Source: Actinidia chinensis
Lineage: Eukaryota; Streptophyta; Magnoliopsida; Ericales; Actinidiaceae
DNA: 37,500 bases
Direction: 5' to 3'
Assembly: GCA_009663005.1 (NCBI GenBank)
Contig: CM018915.1
Coordinates: 287,501-325,000 of the forward strand
Shown: positions 1-11,347 of the stretch, in pieces
Position numbering within the stretch: the first letter of the stretch is position 1
Layout: each line of letters opens with the position of its first letter
Notes under the pieces: model-generated
Database searches by the model: none
Seen by the model: the letters and a program-made list of their open reading frames with translations, nothing else
What the model was told of the DNA's origin: nothing
Position numbers and translations under genes: made by a program

Positions 1-91
1 TATGCTAAAAGTTTCATATTTGTAACTCCTGTTTCCTTTGCTTTTGGGTAGTTAAGTGTTGATTATACTGATAAACTTTTGGTTGGTTTAG

Positions 92-1185
92 ATGCAAAAT
101 TATATGAGGAAGAAGGAACAGAAAGAACAGAGAGAAATGGACCTTCGTGAAGGGCTGAAGCTTTACAAGTAAGCCTTTATCTGTCACTGAGACTCTTGTT
201 TCCAATTTCTTGGATCTGCACTATTTGATGTTATTGAAACAATAGGAGTTAACCCTAATCATTCAAGGAGAATAGCTTCAATTTCAGTTTGATAGTTTAG
301 ATACGGATTTCAATATTGCTTCGAGAACTGTCTTGATGGATTTGAAATAACAATGTATAAGAAGAATAACTTGCAGCCATCAATACCAAGGATTCTAGTT
401 GTACAAAACAAATCAAGTACTTTTTTCATATCTCACCCATTTTCTCACATCATTTGATGCCTTTCATCGCTGTTATTGGTCTATGCAGGATGCATTAGGT
501 CTTGACCTTTTTTGTTTATAACCAAATAAAGAAACTTTCACCTATGTTGATCTGAGATGGCTTTGAAAATCATTTGTTACTTAACAAACACCTTCCATGT
601 CATATTTTCCCAATATTCAGGCATTCTGAGAAAATATTATGTGGCTGAAAGTCTTTTTCTCTTTCCTTGAAAATTGATGAAGGACTTCGAAATACGAGGA
701 AGCACTGGAGAAATTTGAGTCGGTGTTGGGGTCAAAACCGGATCCAACTGAAGCTTCAGTAGCTAGCTACAATGTCGCATGTTGCTATTCTAAACTTAAT
801 CAGGTACTACTCAGACTTCCAAAGCAATGATACAATATCATCATATTCTTGTGTTACAATTTTTTTTAAAATCTAAGTTCCTTTTGTTTTGTGATTTCAG
901 ATACAAGCTGGACTTTCTGCACTTGAAGACGCCTTAGAAGCAGGATTCGAAGACTTCAAGGTAACGAATAGAACAAATACAACTTGCTTTATTCTAAATT
1001 CTATCTAAATTCTAATTCTGAAACTGTTTCTACATTTACAGCGAATCAGGACAGACCCTGATCTAGCCAACATCAGAACATCCAAAGAATTTGAGCCTCT
1101 TATGAAAAGGTTTGATGAATCGTTCATCAATGAGAACGCCATCAATGCCATCAAGTCTATCTTTGGCATATTCAACAAGAACTAG
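92..1185 (+). CDS. 3' part of a TPR-like (probably plastid) protein gene, four last exons
   Basis: Four exons read through in one frame: 92-168, 683-803, 901-960 and 1042-1185 (TAG stop at 1183-1185). All introns are GT-AG and the codon split at 168/683 restores a lysine. The visible 133 residues start with a charged K/E/Q-rich helix (MRKKEQKEQREMDLREG), continue with a TPR-like helix pair (YEEALEKFESVLGSKPDP, then SVASYNVACCYSKLNQ and a second helix GLSALEDALEAGFEDFK) and end in a conserved-looking tail finishing FGIFNKN. This matches my memory of a small plant tetratricopeptide-like family with plastid-targeted members (At1g78915 type). The family assignment is from memory; the exon structure is seen directly. 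TPR motifs bind partner proteins, so a scaffold role is inferred only. The 5' exons and any transit peptide lie before the window, so position 92 is an exon boundary and not a start codon. Confidence 0.8.
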
Positions 1186-3151
1186 AGACTGCGAAGACCC
1201 GAGCTTGTAATTGTAATTGAGATTTTGCAACTGAACTGATACAAGTATTGGCCAGACCATCTCGAGTTTCAATACAAATGGCTTTACCATTTGTTTGTAG
1301 TAGTTTACACATGATCAATTTTGGAAGTTGAAATTATTTTTGATTGGTGAATGTTTTATCTAATTGTATCTCTAGTTAAATTATGTCTCCTGTAATTATC
1401 TGGACAAAAGGATTGAAGGAATAAATGAAGGATTGCCTTTCAACTATCTTGGTGTTACAATACCTTTCTGTTAAAATGGTTATGCAAGATCATGCTGCAG
1501 AACTAGTGAAAGAAAGGGAAAATAATCTTGAAATGAAATTTTGTACCAAAAAACGCGTCCAAAATGAGGTGGCAGAAGTATTTTCTAAATTTTGAGCCAA
1601 ATGGGGTGTTTGGTTTGAATGGTTGGACAAAAAAGAAAGTGAGAATGCCACACCATTCTTTACGTGAATTGTATATAAAAATCATGTTGTGCATCATTTC
1701 CTAAAAGAAAAACGGCATATTCAAGATACTGTTTACGCAGTTTCAATAGCACAAATATGAGAAGATAAACTTTCTGTTTCGTATCGAAGTCATTCAACTG
1801 AACTTGTTGATTGCTGTATGATACATTAACCTACTTGAAATAAAGTCTTCCAAGTCAATTCTAAACCAATCCATGTGCAGTTAAAGGACTTAATATTGAC
1901 ATTAAGGGGAGTGACTAAACAAATTTTGGCATGATGTGTGAGTTGAGAGTAATTACTCATCACTCCTTCCATCCTTAGAATGGGGATCCCAACTTAGCAC
2001 CCCTTGAGTGAGATTGAGATTTTGAGAAAGAGTTTCTCTTTCAATTTAGTAAATTTTTCATTTTATAATGAATAAAAGAGAGTTTATCTTTATAAGAACG
2101 TTGAATTCCAACAAAGCACCAATTCAACAAATTGACACAGTGCTCTCAGATAAAACGAATGATCTTGAGATGGGTGGACCAGACCTTATCCACCTTATTT
2201 GGTTGGGTAGGAGACAAATTTAACTTCATCCATTCCCTTTGTGGAGTCTTATTGGTCGGGAGCTCCAGGCCAATAAGTACCAAAAAAACACGCAAGAAAG
2301 TTGCTGGGTGCATTTTTTTCAATTCTTCAAAGTGAGGTTACCCAATTAGCACAATCTTGACTCTTTCATCAATTTGATTTGAAACCTTGTAGGTTTAAGA
2401 ATGTAATATTGACAAAGCAATGAACATAAGACCTTCCTCCACCTGTAAAATTCTCTTACCCCAAGAATAAGCATAGAAGAAATAGACCCCTTTACTCAAA
2501 ATGAAATGATTAAATAGAAAAATGTTCCTCATGATCTTCCTTCCTTGGACCCTCATGACACAAATTGATATGACGATGGATTTTGAAATTGACATATTGA
2601 CAACCTTTCCTATTTCATTGAACATTTGAACATCAGTTTTCTATGATGAATCTTTTACATTAATAAAAAAGAAAAAGGTTCGATTGCACATAAAGGGACT
2701 AGTAAAGAATACCCAATGACCTCTTCTACACTCCTATTTCTCGATTCTAGCAAATATTATCACTTGCATCCTACCACCCATATGACCATGTGATTGAGAA
2801 ATGGGGTTCCGTCATAAGCCCCTCTCTCTATTCATCAAACTATAGAGCTGCATAACCATTTAGTATTAGAAGGACATACAATCAAGTGGTGTTTTAGAAA
2901 ATAAATAATTACTTATTACGTGCTCCTGGGGAAAAAGCCAGTCCAAGTTCACAGTAAACTCACTCACCAAAAATGACAAAAGGAAACACGGTTTCCCATC
3001 TCTTTACCAATGCCACCCATCAATTTTCAACCACCTACCACTACCACCCATTGACTTAAAAGAGTCATCTCCTCGCATTCGTTTACTACATTATAAATTA
3101 ATCACATTAAATCCTACTTTTATCACCATAGCTGCCGAGAAAAGTGAAGAA
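1186..3151. other. Intergenic region, including 3' UTR of the TPR gene
   Basis: The first part is the 3' untranslated region of the upstream gene; an AATAAA at about 1420 could be its polyadenylation signal. The rest is AT-rich with no open frame that looks coding. The stretch 2130-2330 has slightly higher GC and may be an old repeat, but I see no terminal repeats. A TATAAAT at 3092-3098, 54 bases before the ATG at 3152, could have been the TATA box of the downstream pseudogene. Confidence 0.5.
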
Positions 3152-5560
3152 ATGTCACTCAAATGGCCCTTCTTGTATTCTTCTGCTCCTTCTTCCCTTC
3201 TTCATTATATTTTCCAGTTGATCAGTGCCCTACTTCCCTGCCCTTCTCCAATTCAAATCTTACTTCCTCAACACCCTAACTCCTCATCAGATAGTTCCTT
3301 GTTTGGCTTAGAATCTTGGAATTCCACTACTTCTGATTGTTGCACTTGGAACAGAGTTCTTTGTGATTCCTCAAAGGTTGTCATTGCTCTCCATCTTGAT
3401 TCCATCAGTCCCATTCTCTCTCTGGAACCCAAGATAGTGACATCCGAGGCCTTGACACCTCTTTTTCGCATTAAAACTCTGTTTCTTCTCGACATATCCT
3501 CCAATTCCATCTAAGGTGAAATTCCGGGAAACGGGTTTGCCAATCTCAGCAAACTGGTTCATCTTGACATGATGAAGAACAGCTTCCACGGCTCGATCCC
3601 ATTACAGATTCTTCGTCTGAGGCTTCTGCAGTATCTGGACTTGAGTGGGAATTCACTCAATGGAATTCTATGTCCCCAAGTGGGGTATCTTAGAAACTTG
3701 AAGGCATTGAAGTTGGATGATAATTTCTTTCATGGGAAAATCCCAGAAGAGAATGGCAATCTCACCAAGTTGCAGCATATCTCCCTTCGGCAGAACCAAT
3801 TCTACGGAGGAATTCCAGCTCCGGTGATGCATCTGAAAGAACTACAAGTACTAGACCTGAACAACAATTCATTCTCAGTGGAGATTCCAAGCAAGATTGG
3901 AAATTTGTCAAACATTACCACCTTGAACTTGAGCAAGACCTTTTTCACAGGTGGGATCCCACCATCGATACAGAATATGAGCAAGTTGGAAGCCCTTCGG
4001 CTAGAAAACAACATGCTTAGAGGAGAAATTCTGTCCTGGTTGTTCAATATCAAGGCACTGAGGTATTTGTTTCTAGGAAGAAACAAGCTGGCCTGCAATA
4101 ACAATGTGAAAATTGTCCCAAAGTGTATGCTATCTCGGCTATCTCTCGAGTCGTGTGGCCTTGCTGGTGAAATCCCAGAATGGATTTCCACCCAAAAGAC
4201 TCCTGATTTTCTTGATATAAGCGAAAACAACCTGGAAGGGAATTTCACAGATTGGCTTGCTGAGATGGAAGTTGGAAGCACCATTCTGTCAGATAACAAG
4301 TTTAGCGGTTCTCTCCCTATACGACTTTTCCAATCTCTAAGCTTATCAGTCCTCGCCCTCTCGATAAACAATTTCTCTGGTGAATTGCCAGAAAACATTG
4401 GTGATGCTAATGAGATCATGATTCTTATGTTGGCTGGAAACACCTATTCCTGGCCAATTCCAGTTCCATTTCCAATATTTACTGCCCGTTATTGTTGGAC
4501 TAGTCAAGAAATAGATTTTCTGGCAACACATTCCCAGTTTTCAGCCCACATGCCATGCTCGCTTTTGTTGATTTCTCCTACAATGAATTCTCAGGTGAGA
4601 TTCCAGCGACTTTTTCTCAGGAAATTCAGATTCTTGCATTATGAAAAAATAAGTTCTCTGATCCCTTGCCACGGAATCCAACTCTTATGAGCAAGCTTGA
4701 ACACCTCGATCTCCATGACAACAACATTGCAGGTGAATTGCCAACGTTTCTTTCCAAAATCTCCACTCTCCCAAGTTCTGAATTTACGAAATTCCCTCGG
4801 AGGTTCAATCCCTGAAGGATTTTCCAACCTTACTACCCTCCAAATCCTCAATTTATCATGCAACAACCTCGCCAGAAAAATCCTCACAGAGATGGGAAAT
4901 CTTGTCGGAATGATTGAAACACACATTTTCATCACTCTCTGACATGTTCACCTTCTCAATTGAGTTCAATGACTTTCCAGTGAACTGGAAGAAATCCATA
5001 TAAGGCCTTTCAAGTCACAGCCTCTCCATATATTCTCTGCTAGACTTGTCCGAGAACCAGCTTTCTGGTGAAATTCCAGCTTCATTAGGTGGCCTCTAGG
5101 GCCAAAAGCTACTCAACGTATCTCACTCTCCGGTCACATACCAGCAAATCTAGGTGAATTAGAGAGTCTAGAAAGCTTGGACTTGTCGCACAACAAGCTT
5201 TCGGGCTCAATCCCACAAACACTGACAAAGCTGTAAGAACTGACAACCTTGGACGTGAGCAACAATGAGCTTGTGGGTAAGATTCCGCTGGGTGGACAAA
5301 TGGACACGATGAGTGATCCCAACTACTATGCTAATAATAGTGGGTTATGTGGAATGCAAATTCAAATGAAATGCCAGGATGAGCTGCCACCGCTAGAACC
5401 GGAGTAGAATGAGACTGAGGAATCATGGTTTTCGTGGGATGGAGCTGCCATTGGGTTTCCACTAGGCTTCTTATTATCAATAGCTATTTTATGTCTTACT
5501 GGCTGTTTGATCCCGGCAACACCTCCAAATCGCCTCAGGTACCAAAGACAGCGAAGATGA
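3152..5560 (+). pseudogene. Receptor-like protein (LRR-RLP, RLP46-like) pseudogene
   Basis: An intronless frame once encoded about 800 residues with the full LRR receptor-like protein order: hydrophobic N-terminus, cysteine cap (SDCCTWNRVLCD, about residues 60-71), many plant-type LRRs (LxxLxLxxNxFxGxIP), an island, further LRRs, the C-terminal LRR cap (NNSGLCGMQIQMKC, about 5332-5373), an acidic juxtamembrane part (ETEESWFSWDG), one membrane helix (GFPLGFLLSIAILCLTG) and a short basic tail without kinase. The tail and juxtamembrane sequence recall Arabidopsis RLP46. These proteins work at the plasma membrane in defence or development, with a partner kinase. The frame is broken by stops at 3512 (TAA), 4501 (TAG), 4642 (TGA), 5001 (TAA), 5097 (TAG), 5234 (TAA) and 5405 (TAG) and by frameshifts near 4466, 4771, 4925 and 5127-5131 (the last a small deletion in an LRR). 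The longest intact piece is 3515-4465. A functional full-length product is excluded unless the sequence is badly wrong. Confidence 0.9.
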
Positions 5561-6779
5561 TAACCAAAAGAGCTGTAGTGTAAGGCGTCTCTAAGTCAAT
5601 TGAGATCTGAAATACCAATGAGGTTAAGATATTAAGTAAACATAAAACATAAACAAGCAGATCTTCTTTAATAACTTATTTTATATGGGTACTAGAGATA
5701 CTTCTGTCATGCTCTACCTCTCTTTCTCTCTCTCTCTCTCACCCACCCACCCACCCACAACCACACCAAAGTAAAGTAATGAATCAGTGTTTTCTCATAT
5801 TCTAAATTTTGTTGCAGAGTGGACTGATTTACAAATTGTCTGGGATAATACCTAGTTGCCTCAATCACTCAACCTTCCATATTTTGTTGGTTTTCTCCCA
5901 CCGACGATCAAAGACAAGTCCTTGTTAGCATGGTTTAAAATCATAGTAGCAGCAGCTAAAGTTCTACTAATGAGTCATTAGTAGATGTAGATTCCGCATC
6001 ACAAATCTGGTTTTTTCTATTTGGTTCCATTCTAAACGAACAAAGCATTTAAACATCAAAAGCAAGACCAAAAAAATTAAATTAGCAAGAGAGTTGAGTC
6101 CAAAATGCCTCTCAAATTGTGAAGTCGCATTTAGTATAGGTTCGGTGGAGTTTCCAGTAACATTATTCACAGACCATACAACTGCAGATTGAGATCCCTT
6201 TTGTTATTCTGGAGGCTTCATTAAGATTACGTATTGCTTTATTTTTACCTTATAAATAAGCTACCATTTCAGGTATAATTACGATAAGACACTATGGAAG
6301 TTATAAATCTCTTTAAAAAAAAAGATGGATATTGTTGCAGAAGCTGACAGTAAAAGTCATTTACCTTTCTTCTGTTGAACTTTCAATCCTAGAAAAGGGA
6401 TTTTTTTCAACAAGCAAGCTTTTATATTAAAACTACGCATTTTATGACATAACAGAAACAATGGAGTTTGGTTAAACAAGGAAATTGAATAAGAAACTGC
6501 AGGTGGGTTGGGAGGTTTTCATTTCTAGTTGAAGAATCAATATAGCAGCATAAAAAGCAAAGGCTTGTTGTTCTTACAAAGGGATCCCAATTCTCACCTA
6601 AATTTAATTCTAGAAAAAATTCTTAATTTGGTAGCAAGAGTACCAGCAGCAAAGAATATATCTGTAACCTCAATTTGCCTTCGAAATTGCGTTTTGTCAT
6701 GGGAAACATAAAAATATTTTCTCATCTATTTTCTTGGCCTTGCTGTGGCCAAATTTGAATATGAGCTGGTTAAGCAGCG
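5561..6779. other. Intergenic region between RLP pseudogene and CaaX-protein gene
   Basis: AT-rich DNA without a recognisable gene. It includes a CT/CCCA microsatellite (listed separately) and, towards 6779, the expected 3' untranslated region of the minus-strand gene whose stop codon is at 6780-6782. I see nothing else in it. Confidence 0.5.
5718..5758. repeat. Compound microsatellite (CT)n-(CCCA)n
   Basis: A CT-rich run at 5718-5740 passes directly into four and a half units of CCCA at 5741-5758. Confidence 0.9.
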
Positions 6780-8598
6780 TCAAAGAATTACACAAACACA
6801 GCCTCGGTTGTCCTGCTCATTGTCAGTATCTCCTGGATCACTGCGACACAATGAAGCCAAATGATACAGTTACAATTAGTCCTATCTGTATAACTAACTT
6901 CATGATGAGAAGGTATTTTGAAAAGCAACAGATAAACGTATCTATTCTAATATAAAGGGAGAGAAGCATGGTTCTCTTTTATATCAAGATTTTTGGTCCA
7001 TAGATACGGGAAAATTGAGCTAGACTATCACTCTTAAAATGCTAAGTTTTTATATCTTTACTGGTAAGATATTTCATAAATAGCTTTGTGACAGGAACTA
7101 CAAAATAATCAAATATGTCAATTGGAACTGGTTCTTTCTTCCATGGAATGAGGTATATATTAGCATATGCCCTATTCATCCTCGCATAACTTACTTTCTA
7201 CTTTCAAAACGCAGAATCGTATCAAAGATCAACCGTCCAAAGATAACCTCTACGAAGCAATATTAAGCTAACAGGCATGGAAATTCTCTTCTTTTTGTTT
7301 ATTAGTAGTCATTATCCGAATTCCATGCAATGTTCCAACCTCAGATTGGTCAACTGGGTTATGCTTCCTAAAGAAATAGAGTTCGTCCACCAAAAAGGAA
7401 GTAAAAAACTCGTTTTCTGCTCAGCATCCAACATATGAAATGTGATGCTCCAAATTTAGCATACATTTTTCTTTCCTCATCTTCCTTATTTTAGCTATTC
7501 AAGTTATTCTTAAAGATCTGTCCAACAAGTATCCTTAAATTTAGACTTGTATGAATCTCTCTCTCTCTGACGCAGGAGCATAGCCTTAGTGATGTAGCAA
7601 CCATGTGGACAGCATGTGTCACTTTGATTAATATTCTGAAGTGTCTTTTCAATTTTTATAAAGGTCTTTTATTTTCTGGTCAAACTATTTAATTAAGTAT
7701 TGGTATTAACCACAATATAATTATGGGTTTGGAATATGTATTTTGAGGTCTAGGTATTTGGAAGGCCTATTGGAATATGTCCGGAATTAATTAAAAGTCT
7801 TAAATAGCCAATCTTTGTAATGCCTATATGTAATGCCTATAAATATATGATTGAATGAAATAAAAGGAAAGTTTTGTGATTGTAGAAAATATTATTTGCA
7901 AGTAATTCTTGCTTGGAGTGAGTGAATCCTCCTATAACAAGCGTGTGGCTTGATCACGTTGAGTGGCGTCCACTACCCTGGTTGAGCGGCATCTCGGGAC
8001 TATCCTACCTGCAAGGATCTGGCCTGCATCAGTCTCTCTCTCACTCTCTTGCCTAATCAATCTTTTAAGGGGGGTCAATCTTACTTCTTCCTACAACAGA
8101 TAGCATCGAAGACAGATAATTTCAATTTAATCTAAAATCACTAATTCCAGGGGAGAGCTACAAATTTGTGCAGGCCTAATCACAATTGACCAAAAGAAGA
8201 ACCAATAAAAAGAAACAGAAGCCAAATAGAGAGAGAGAATCAACCCACCTGGATTCAAATTCTTTGATCTCAACCAGTTCTTTCCCAAAGTTGTCCATCC
8301 ATTGCACTTTCTTCTTCTCAACCTCTTTTGATTCATTAGACACCTTCTTGACACAGCTTTTGAGGACATTCTCAGCTTGTTGCTGCTGCTGCTGATTCCC
8401 ATCTCCGCCCTCTTCCTTAATCTCAATCTCTTCACCACACAACTGATCCGATGAATCCGTAGAGACAGATACAACTGTGGAAGGGACATGTGGGGTATTT
8501 TCCAATTTCAATGGCCCGGAATTGTAAAGATGAGCAACAGAGGGCTTGCAAAAGCATATGAATGAGGGACAGTGGATCTTGCAGGACAAAACCCTCAT
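6780..8598 (-). CDS. Small plant protein with C-terminal CVIL prenylation box, two exons
   Basis: Exon 1 is 8598-8249 and exon 2 is 6840-6780, with donor CAG/GTGGGT and acceptor TCGCAG/T; the split codon gives serine and the frame continues to TGA at 6782-6780. The product has 136 residues: MRVLSCKIHCPSFICFCKPS at the N-terminus (cysteine-rich, possibly membrane associated), the segment LKLENTPHVPSTVVSVSTD, a short glutamine run, a basic patch ending in KKKVQWMDNFGKELVEIKEFESS, an acidic tail, and GCVCVIL at the C-terminus. CVIL fits a CaaX box; a final leucine favours geranylgeranylation. From memory this is the At5g13090-like family of unknown function. The start at 8598 fits that family, but an in-frame ATG at 8616 is also possible; an upstream in-frame TAA limits the frame. 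Exon 2 is only 61 bp and is recognised by the CaaX ending. The 1408-bp intron contains a probable solo LTR. Confidence 0.85.
7568..8031. mobile_element. Probable solo LTR inside the intron of the CaaX-protein gene
   Basis: The 464-bp block starts TGACGCAGG and ends CCTGCATCA, an inverted terminal match of 8 of 9 bases with TG...CA ends. It is flanked by ctctc on the left and gtctc on the right, a 4 of 5 target-duplication match, although the target is itself CT-rich. Inside, a TATA-like CTATAAATATATGA (about 7837) is followed closely by an AATAAA context (about 7858), the promoter/polyadenylation arrangement of Copia-type LTRs. No second LTR or internal coding region is nearby, which is why I call it solo. 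Orientation by these signals is plus, antisense to the host gene. Confidence 0.6.
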
Positions 8599-10583
8599 CA
8601 AAACACTTGTCTTCATCCACAACTCATTCACAACTCTAAATTACGAACATCGAAACCTTCATTGGACACTAGATGATGAAATTGTTGTCCATCGGACACT
8701 TACCAGAAGAGAATACATGTGATGAAATCAAAGTAAATTCTCTTTCTAGATAAAGGAAAAGGACCAATTTGTGATTTTGATGAGACGAAAATTGAATGTT
8801 TTTCAAATTTTGGAGGTTTCTAATGATGAAGAGAAAAACAAACCCCAAAATGATCCTGACTGTTTTTGAGGTTTTCTGAAGAAAGACAAGACACATGGAA
8901 TCTTGTCTCAAAAGGAAAACAAAAGGGGACTCATCACTTATGTATCTGAAATGACCATCCTACCCTTCACTCTGAGGACTTCCATTTCAATTTTCAACCC
9001 AAATGGAAGGCAGAGCTGAGATTTGAAGAAGGGGAAAGGTACAGCAGACAAACCCATATTGAGATATGGAAAGACAAAGGCAACTAACTGTCTTGACATT
9101 TAACTGTAATTCCTAAAGGGAGGGTGTTTCCACAGTAACTGCCATAAAAGAATTTTATTCTGTCCAAAACACCTTTTCAATTTCAAAGTTGCTTTCCTTA
9201 CCTACCAACCAACCAACCAACATCGAATCAAAGCTGTCTATAAAATAGTATTTAACATAGAATAAAACTACATATGTAAAGAATAGTACGAATGTCCACA
9301 TGTTTCTATGGTATTGAGAAAGGAAAAGGGAATCATGGGATGAATTTTATACATAATATCATCTATCAACCGGAATAACATAGGACTTAATAAGTCATCT
9401 CAATGGATCTTTCGATCCAGTAGACTAAGAGACCAATATGACAACTCATATTCTATACAGAGTATATTTTTTGTATGATTTTTCTATTTGTATATTAATA
9501 TTAAAAATACCATGTTAACCTGAATAAACTTGAATATGTGGTTTAGTAAAGATCATGTTAAATATTTAATATGTATTTTACATATTTCGAAATCATACAA
9601 ATACTTTTTACACACATAGCCAACCCCAGTCACGGTTTCAATATGTAAACTAACTAAGATCATACAAGATTAGGGTCAACATATAAGAAAGAATAAATGG
9701 AGATAGTACATGATTTTGAAAATCTGCTTATATTACTTTTATTTTCTTTGCAGAGGATGAGAAACCGGATTGCAGAGGTTAAAACATTTCCATCCTATTT
9801 TAAATTTACTTTTCGTTTGCTATCAATGATTAGGTGGCCAGCAAAGCATCCCTATGGGTGTTCCTTCTAATGATACTGCCTTATGTTCTAAGGGAATTCA
9901 TGAAGTTTGGGTCCAAAAGCAACAGTTGATTTCTTAGAGCCCAAAAATACTAGTTACTCAGAATTTTTATTTTAAGAATTATTCAAATAGAGAGGAGTGG
10001 TATTAATTTAAAGTTAGTATTATATGGATTACACCCAGAATGTTTGTGTTCCAATATATGTATAATTTTTTGCGTAATATTTCTGAATATATATACTATT
10101 GTTGTTTCTTAGAGTTGAGAAATTTCCCTCTTTTAGCTTATAATAATCCCAATTGGTTTGCCTTTTATTCCTTCCTAAGTGGGAAATTAATTACTTGCCT
10201 TTTCCTCAATGGAAGCCTCATCTTGATAGCCCATCAAACTTCTCAAATTCCCTTTTTGATTTATTTCCAATCTTGGGAGAGAGAATTTGATGGCAACATG
10301 ATCTACTTTTTTGTCCCTCCTTGGCAAGGATCCATATAATATGTCTTTTGGAAAGGTAGTTTCTATTGGTAATCATCACTTCACTCACATGCATCTATTA
10401 CCATCCATTACTCATCTCTTTGTGAAACAGCTATGGAAGCCACAATGAACTACATTAAAAAACTATGAACGAAATTTCTTTTTTTTTCACTCGTTATCAA
10501 TTGAATTCATGTTTATAACTCAAGATTATTTATTAATCATAGACATTACCAATATCCTGGTGAAGTGTAATTATGAATATGAT

Positions 10584-10709
10584 AGTGTTTGTCATATTTA
10601 ATTATTTAAAAATAGAAGTTAAAAAACATCAAAATAAAGCTTTTAAAATTTTTCACTTTTTAAAGTTATTTTTAGCTCATAAGCAAAAGAATAAGTTATA
10701 ACAAACACT
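10584..10709. mobile_element. MITE-like element with 13-bp terminal inverted repeats
   Basis: AGTGTTTGTCATA at 10584-10596 matches the reverse complement of TATAACAAACACT at 10697-10709 in 12 of 13 bases. The inside is AT-rich and non-coding with GCTTTTAAAA- and AGCTCATAAGC-like motifs typical of short plant MITEs. A clear target duplication is not visible, so the exact ends and superfamily remain open. Confidence 0.5.
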
Positions 10710-10848
10710 CTAACACAGTTTTCAAGACAAAAAAAAAATACAGCAAACACAAGCACTATGAGCTTTTCGAAAAAAAATTGCAACAGACTACAGGGCTGGC
10801 TTTTCCAAAAACTCAAGCGATGCTTTTGTGGGCACCCATTTTTTGTTC

Positions 10849-10977
10849 ATCTTCCAAAGACAAATCCCACCATCCGAGCTCCTGTAGTTCTCAGGGAATT
10901 CTCTTGAGCACCTTCTTGTGTTGTTTATCTTCAACTTTTTCTCAGAAGATCGGATGGCGGGACTTGTCTTGGAAAAT
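10849..10977. repeat. Imperfect inverted repeat, 28-29-nt arms, 72-nt loop
   Basis: Arm 1 is 10849-10877 and arm 2 is 10950-10977. The arms pair at 25 positions, with one bulge and three A-C mismatches when read as plus-strand RNA. On the minus strand those three become G-U pairs, so a minus-strand RNA would fold almost perfectly. A weaker match (12 of 17) extends outward from the arms. It could be a decayed inverted duplication, a small transposon or a hairpin RNA locus; I do not recognise a known miRNA in either arm. Confidence 0.6.
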
Positions 10978-11318
10978 AACCAAGAGAGCTCAGGAGAATC
11001 TCCTGATCAAAATAAACACAATTGACATCGTAAAGGTAATAATTGTATCTAATATGGTTGTCAAGCATGGGAATGAAGAGTGGGGGTAGAGCAATCAAGA
11101 ACAGGACAAGCGTTGGGAACCATATCATTACTAGAGAAGCCAATAAAGCTGGTGATTTCAAGCCCAAGGTAAAAGGCTCATCAAAGGAAGAGATGTCAAT
11201 GTTACCTTTATTTCCCATTGGCGGGACAGGCCCATGTCCAATTATATTTAATTTGTGGGGGCAAGGCTGCTTCTCTGTCCTGCATTATAAATTATAACTA
11301 CATGTGTAATGGCATGTA

Positions 11319-11347
11319 GAGAGAGAGAGAGAGACACACACACACAC
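11319..11347. repeat. Compound microsatellite (GA)n-(CA)n
   Basis: GA repeats at 11319-11334 run into CA repeats at 11335-11347. Confidence 0.9.

Noticed and set aside
2132..2335. Open frame with WVGDKFNFIHSLCGVLLVGS
   Set aside because: No family is recognised, upstream and downstream are non-coding, and there are no convincing splice sites.
3802..4443. 213-residue minus-strand frame
   Set aside because: It lies opposite the leucine-rich-repeat coding sequence of the RLP pseudogene and is its antisense shadow.
10040..10339. 99-residue open frame on the plus strand
   Set aside because: Aromatic- and leucine-rich translation typical of AT-rich non-coding DNA; no motif and no neighbouring exons.
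10931..11218. Minus-strand 95-residue open frame with a membrane-helix-like segment (LLASLVMIWFPTLVLFLIAL)
   Set aside because: It overlaps one arm of the inverted repeat, has no recognisable family or splice partners, and the hydrophobicity can arise by chance from the base composition.
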